A stretch of 44,854 nt of DNA from an uncultured Bacteroidia bacterium. GTDB taxonomy: Bacteria; Bacteroidota; Bacteroidia; Bacteroidales; Prolixibacteraceae. The stretch spans positions 1-44,854 of the forward strand of contig CAINLJ010000237.1 of assembly GCA_903850335.1 (NCBI GenBank), written 5' to 3'. The notes beneath the pieces were generated by a model. The model made no database searches, was not told where the DNA came from, and saw only the letters and a program-made list of their open reading frames with translations. Numbering within the stretch: the stretch's first letter is position 1; every line of letters begins with the position of its first letter. The translations under genes and the position numbers were made by a program. Shown piece by piece: positions 41,959 to 44,854 of this stretch.

Positions 41959-44854
41959 ATGAAAAATAATGAACCATTCAGGGGATTGCCTTTCCATCAC
42001 CTGAAGAAAACACTTCTTATTATGCGTATCGTCATTGTTCTCTTGCTTATAGGATTTTTCCAAACCCGGGCAAATGATGCCTACTCCCAAAAAGCCAGAC
42101 TTTCGATCAATTTCTCAAATACTGAACTTGTGACCGTACTCGACAAAATCGAGAATCAATCTGAGTTTTACTTTCTTTATAATGAAAAACTCATTGATGC
42201 AAATCGTAAGGTTTCAATTGATGCTAAAAACGAAGGAGTCGAAGACGTCCTGAAGACACTCTTCGAAGGAACAGATGTAAAATACCTTATCCTCGACAGG
42301 AAAATCATCCTTTCGCCGGATGAAATCTCTCCTTCAAACCAATCCGGCAAAAAAGTCTCGGGAACTATAAAAGACCCAAATGGTCAGCCGGTTCCGGGAG
42401 TTTCCGTATTCGTGAAAGGAAGTACAACCGGTACAGTAACGGATGTAACCGGAGCTTATTCGCTGACAGATATCTCCTCAGATGCAATCTTACGGTTTTC
42501 GTTTGTTGGGATGAAATCGCAGGAAATCCAGGTTGGAAACAAGACCCTTATCAATGTAACTCTTAGTGAAGAGACAATTGGTCTGAATGAAGTCGTTGCC
42601 ATAGGATACGGTACATCCCGTAAAAAAGATTTAACAGGTGCAGTAGCAGTCGTTTCATCCAAAGAATTAGACAACCGTCCTAATACTCAATTTGGGAATA
42701 TGCTCGAAGGTAAAACAGCCGGTGTACAGGTAATCAGACCTTCAGGACAACCTCAGGCAGGATTCTCAATCAAAATCAGAGGTACTTCTTCAATTACTTC
42801 GGGCAGTGATCCATTGTATATCGTGGATGGCGTACAAACCTATAGTATTTCAGAAATTAACCCTGCAGATATCGAATCATTTTCAATCCTTAAGGACGCC
42901 TCATCTGCCGCTATCTATGGTAGCAGCGGAGCAAACGGAGTTGTTCTCATTACAACAAAACACGGATCAAACCAAAAGACGAAGATCACTCTAAATGTGA
43001 GTACAATGAATTCTCAGGTCTGGAAAAAACTTCCGGTCCTTAACAGCACTCAGTTTCAGGATTTGGCCGGTGAATTAGGTCTCTCAACCGATTGGAATCT
43101 TTATAACGCTAATACTAACTGGCAAAATGTAATCTTCAGAAATGCCCCAACACAAAATTATCAGGTTTCAATGGCTGGTGGAAATGAAAAGACTGACTAT
43201 TATTTATCAGGTTCCTTTATAGATCAGAATGGTATTATACTGAATAACAGTGTAAGAAGGGCAACTTTCAAATTAAATTTGAACCATACAGTCTCCAAAT
43301 TCCTAAAAGTCGGGACAAACATATCCTATGACCGCTGGAGTGACGTGAGTGTACCGGAGAACGACAGAAACGGTGTTATTACCCGACTGCTTACCACAGT
43401 TCCGATTATTGGAATCAAGGATAAAACCAATCCGGACCAATATGCCTTAAACCCATTTATTCCCGATCTTGAAAATCCATATTCAACAGTTTTTCAGCCT
43501 GCTGTTCAATATGTAAACAACCGGATGCATGGAAATCTGTTTGCTGAAGCAACTATTATCAAGGATCTGAAATTTAAAAGTCTGTTTGGATTCGAACATA
43601 GTAATGGTGTTTATAGCTCTTTCCAGAATCCTACCCAAACCAGATACGGAAGATCAATGGACGGACTAGCTGCCGAAACCGATAATGAGTTTACCTACTG
43701 GATTTCTGAAAATACCTTTAACTACTCTAAAAAGCTTGGGAATCATAATCTATCTGTTCTTGCCGGATTTATGGCATCAAAGGAAAATGCCCGTTCATTG
43801 TCTATCTCTTCTCACGGGTTTGGAGGAAGTACGGCAATTACTACAGTTACAGCCGGTACAGTTCAGGCAGTTCCACAGGTAGCAATTTATGACAAGTCTC
43901 ATGCCGCGTATATTGCAAGATTAAACTATTCATACAAGGATAAATATTTGTTAACTTCCAATTTCAGAGCCGACGGTTCAGGACAGTTTGCAGCAAATAA
44001 TCGTTGGGGATATTTCCCATCCTTTTCGGGTGGCTGGCGTATCTCAAAGGAGGATTTTTTCTCCGGGATCTCTACAATCAATGACCTGAAAATTCGTGCA
44101 GGCTGGGGAACTGTTGGAAATGACAAGGCTAATCCTTATGCCTGGTTTGGACTATTGAATCCTGCATCGTATATCATCGGAGGAAACGCTGTCAATGCTT
44201 ACATACCCAATACACTTGAAAACACAAATCTTAAATGGGAAAAAACTGACCAGCTGAATATCGGGGTCGACATCGCCCTTCTCGATAACAGGATAACAAT
44301 CATGGCAGATCACTACAAAAAAACAACCCGCGACCTGCTGCTTTATGTCCCTCAACCACTGAGCACAGGATTTTCTACTGCATTACAAAATGCCGGGAGC
44401 CTTGAAAACAAAGGATATGAATTTCAGATCGCCTCGAAAAATATAGTTCGCCGCGATTTTAAATGGAGTACTGACTTCAACATCTATGTAAATAAAGGAA
44501 AAGTTCTTGACATCGTTGGAACTACTATTCATACCGGAGCTGTGAATCCTGCGGGGACGACCTATAACCTGGCTTTTGTTAAGGCAGGGTTACCTCTTGG
44601 ATCATTCTACGGAAAATATGATGAGGGCGTTGATCCCACAACCGGAAATGTAAAATTCCTGCAGACCAAATCAGGCAGCGACAGTTTAGGCGTCATCGGA
44701 AATGCAAACCCGAAATTCTCTTATGGACTGACAAACTCATTTGAATATAAAAACTTTGTTCTCGATATATTCATTCAGGGAGTTGAGGGAAACCAGATAT
44801 TTAACGCAACCCGTATTCTTACTGAATCGATGCGGCTTGGAATGAACCAGGCTG
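41959..44854 (+). CDS. SusC/RagA-family TonB-dependent transporter with STN domain, C-terminus outside window
   Basis: The first 965 codons of an outer-membrane transporter importing glycans or peptides with a SusD partner (expected just outside the window). Domains in order: signal sequence (about 1-45); STN domain (about 48-118: LSINFSNTELVTVLDKIE, DVLKTLFEG), the contact surface for FecR; carboxypeptidase-regulatory-like domain (about 130-210: VSGTIKDPNGQPVPGVSVFVKG); TonB-box-like EVVAIGYG; plug domain with YIVDG (287-291) and AIYGSSGANGV; then beta-barrel strands. The ATG at 41959 keeps the basic signal-peptide start KKTLLIMRIVIVLLLIGFF. The gene follows fecR by 136 bp. Substrate is unknown. 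Confidence 0.95.
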   Translation, partial: MKNNEPFRGLPFHHLKKTLLIMRIVIVLLLIGFFQTRANDAYSQKARLSINFSNTELVTVLDKIENQSEFYFLYNEKLIDANRKVSIDAKNEGVEDVLKTLFEGTDVKYLILDRKIILSPDEISPSNQSGKKVSGTIKDPNGQPVPGVSVFVKGSTTGTVTDVTGAYSLTDISSDAILRFSFVGMKSQEIQVGNKTLINVTLSEETIGLNEVVAIGYGTSRKKDLTGAVAVVSSKELDNRPNTQFGNMLEGKTAGVQVIRPSGQPQAGFSIKIRGTSSITSGSDPLYIVDGVQTYSISEINPADIESFSILKDASSAAIYGSSGANGVVLITTKHGSNQKTKITLNVSTMNSQVWKKLPVLNSTQFQDLAGELGLSTDWNLYNANTNWQNVIFRNAPTQNYQVSMAGGNEKTDYYLSGSFIDQNGIILNNSVRRATFKLNLNHTVSKFLKVGTNISYDRWSDVSVPENDRNGVITRLLTTVPIIGIKDKTNPDQYALNPFIPDLENPYSTVFQPAVQYVNNRMHGNLFAEATIIKDLKFKSLFGFEHSNGVYSSFQNPTQTRYGRSMDGLAAETDNEFTYWISENTFNYSKKLGNHNLSVLAGFMASKENARSLSISSHGFGGSTAITTVTAGTVQAVPQVAIYDKSHAAYIARLNYSYKDKYLLTSNFRADGSGQFAANNRWGYFPSFSGGWRISKEDFFSGISTINDLKIRAGWGTVGNDKANPYAWFGLLNPASYIIGGNAVNAYIPNTLENTNLKWEKTDQLNIGVDIALLDNRITIMADHYKKTTRDLLLYVPQPLSTGFSTALQNAGSLENKGYEFQIASKNIVRRDFKWSTDFNIYVNKGKVLDIVGTTIHTGAVNPAGTTYNLAFVKAGLPLGSFYGKYDEGVDPTTGNVKFLQTKSGSDSLGVIGNANPKFSYGLTNSFEYKNFVLDIFIQGVEGNQIFNATRILTESMRLGMNQA

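Overview
The window comes from a member of the Bacteroidota, most likely an environmental or facultatively microaerobic Bacteroidales/Marinilabiliales-type organism. The evidence is a SusC-type TonB-dependent transporter preceded by an ECF sigma / FecR pair, a fused CcoN-CcoO cbb3 oxidase subunit, many secreted or lipoprotein glycosidases, moderate-to-low GC, and repeated -7 elements of the TAnnTTTG type. I see no tRNA, rRNA, CRISPR array or intact insertion sequence.

Left part (1-9759, minus strand): a fucoside-type module. In transcription order it has a large secreted protein of unrecognised family (possible glycosidase), a GH29 alpha-L-fucosidase, a ROK-kinase/MurQ-etherase fusion, a 1.29-kb non-coding gap packed with small palindromes, a second short GH29 protein, a URO-D-superfamily protein (possible methyltransferase) and an L-fucose permease (FucP) running off the left edge. 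A DUF4838 protein with a C-terminal discoidin-like domain (9950-12154) is divergent from it.

Middle (12205-16702, minus strand): a complete tripartite drug-efflux operon, marR-emrA-emrB-tolC. A near-perfect 10-bp inverted repeat brackets the predicted marR -7 element and is a strong candidate for the autoregulatory operator.

Right-middle (16750-31444): an AraC-family regulator is divergent from a sugar-porter MFS gene. The MFS gene heads a plus-strand series: GH97 (retaining-type residues), a broken GxxExxY gene, GH2, GH27, GH110 and a cytoplasmic DUF5107-TPR protein. GH97, GH27 and GH110 all suggest alpha-galactoside removal, with lipoprotein signals on GH97, GH2 and GH110. Neither glycosidase block has its own SusC/SusD pair in the window; each instead carries an MFS monosaccharide permease.

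Right part: a cbb3-type cytochrome oxidase operon (ccoS, ccoNO, ccoQ, monoheme ccoP, ccoG, ccoH, a DsbD_2/TauE-like membrane protein, and the copper P-type ATPase ccoI), including a 59-residue ccoQ. It is followed by an ECF sigma factor, a FecR anti-sigma factor and the first 965 codons of a SusC-family transporter with an N-terminal STN signalling domain, cut by the right edge. This end is the start of another glycan or ligand uptake locus controlled by trans-envelope signalling.
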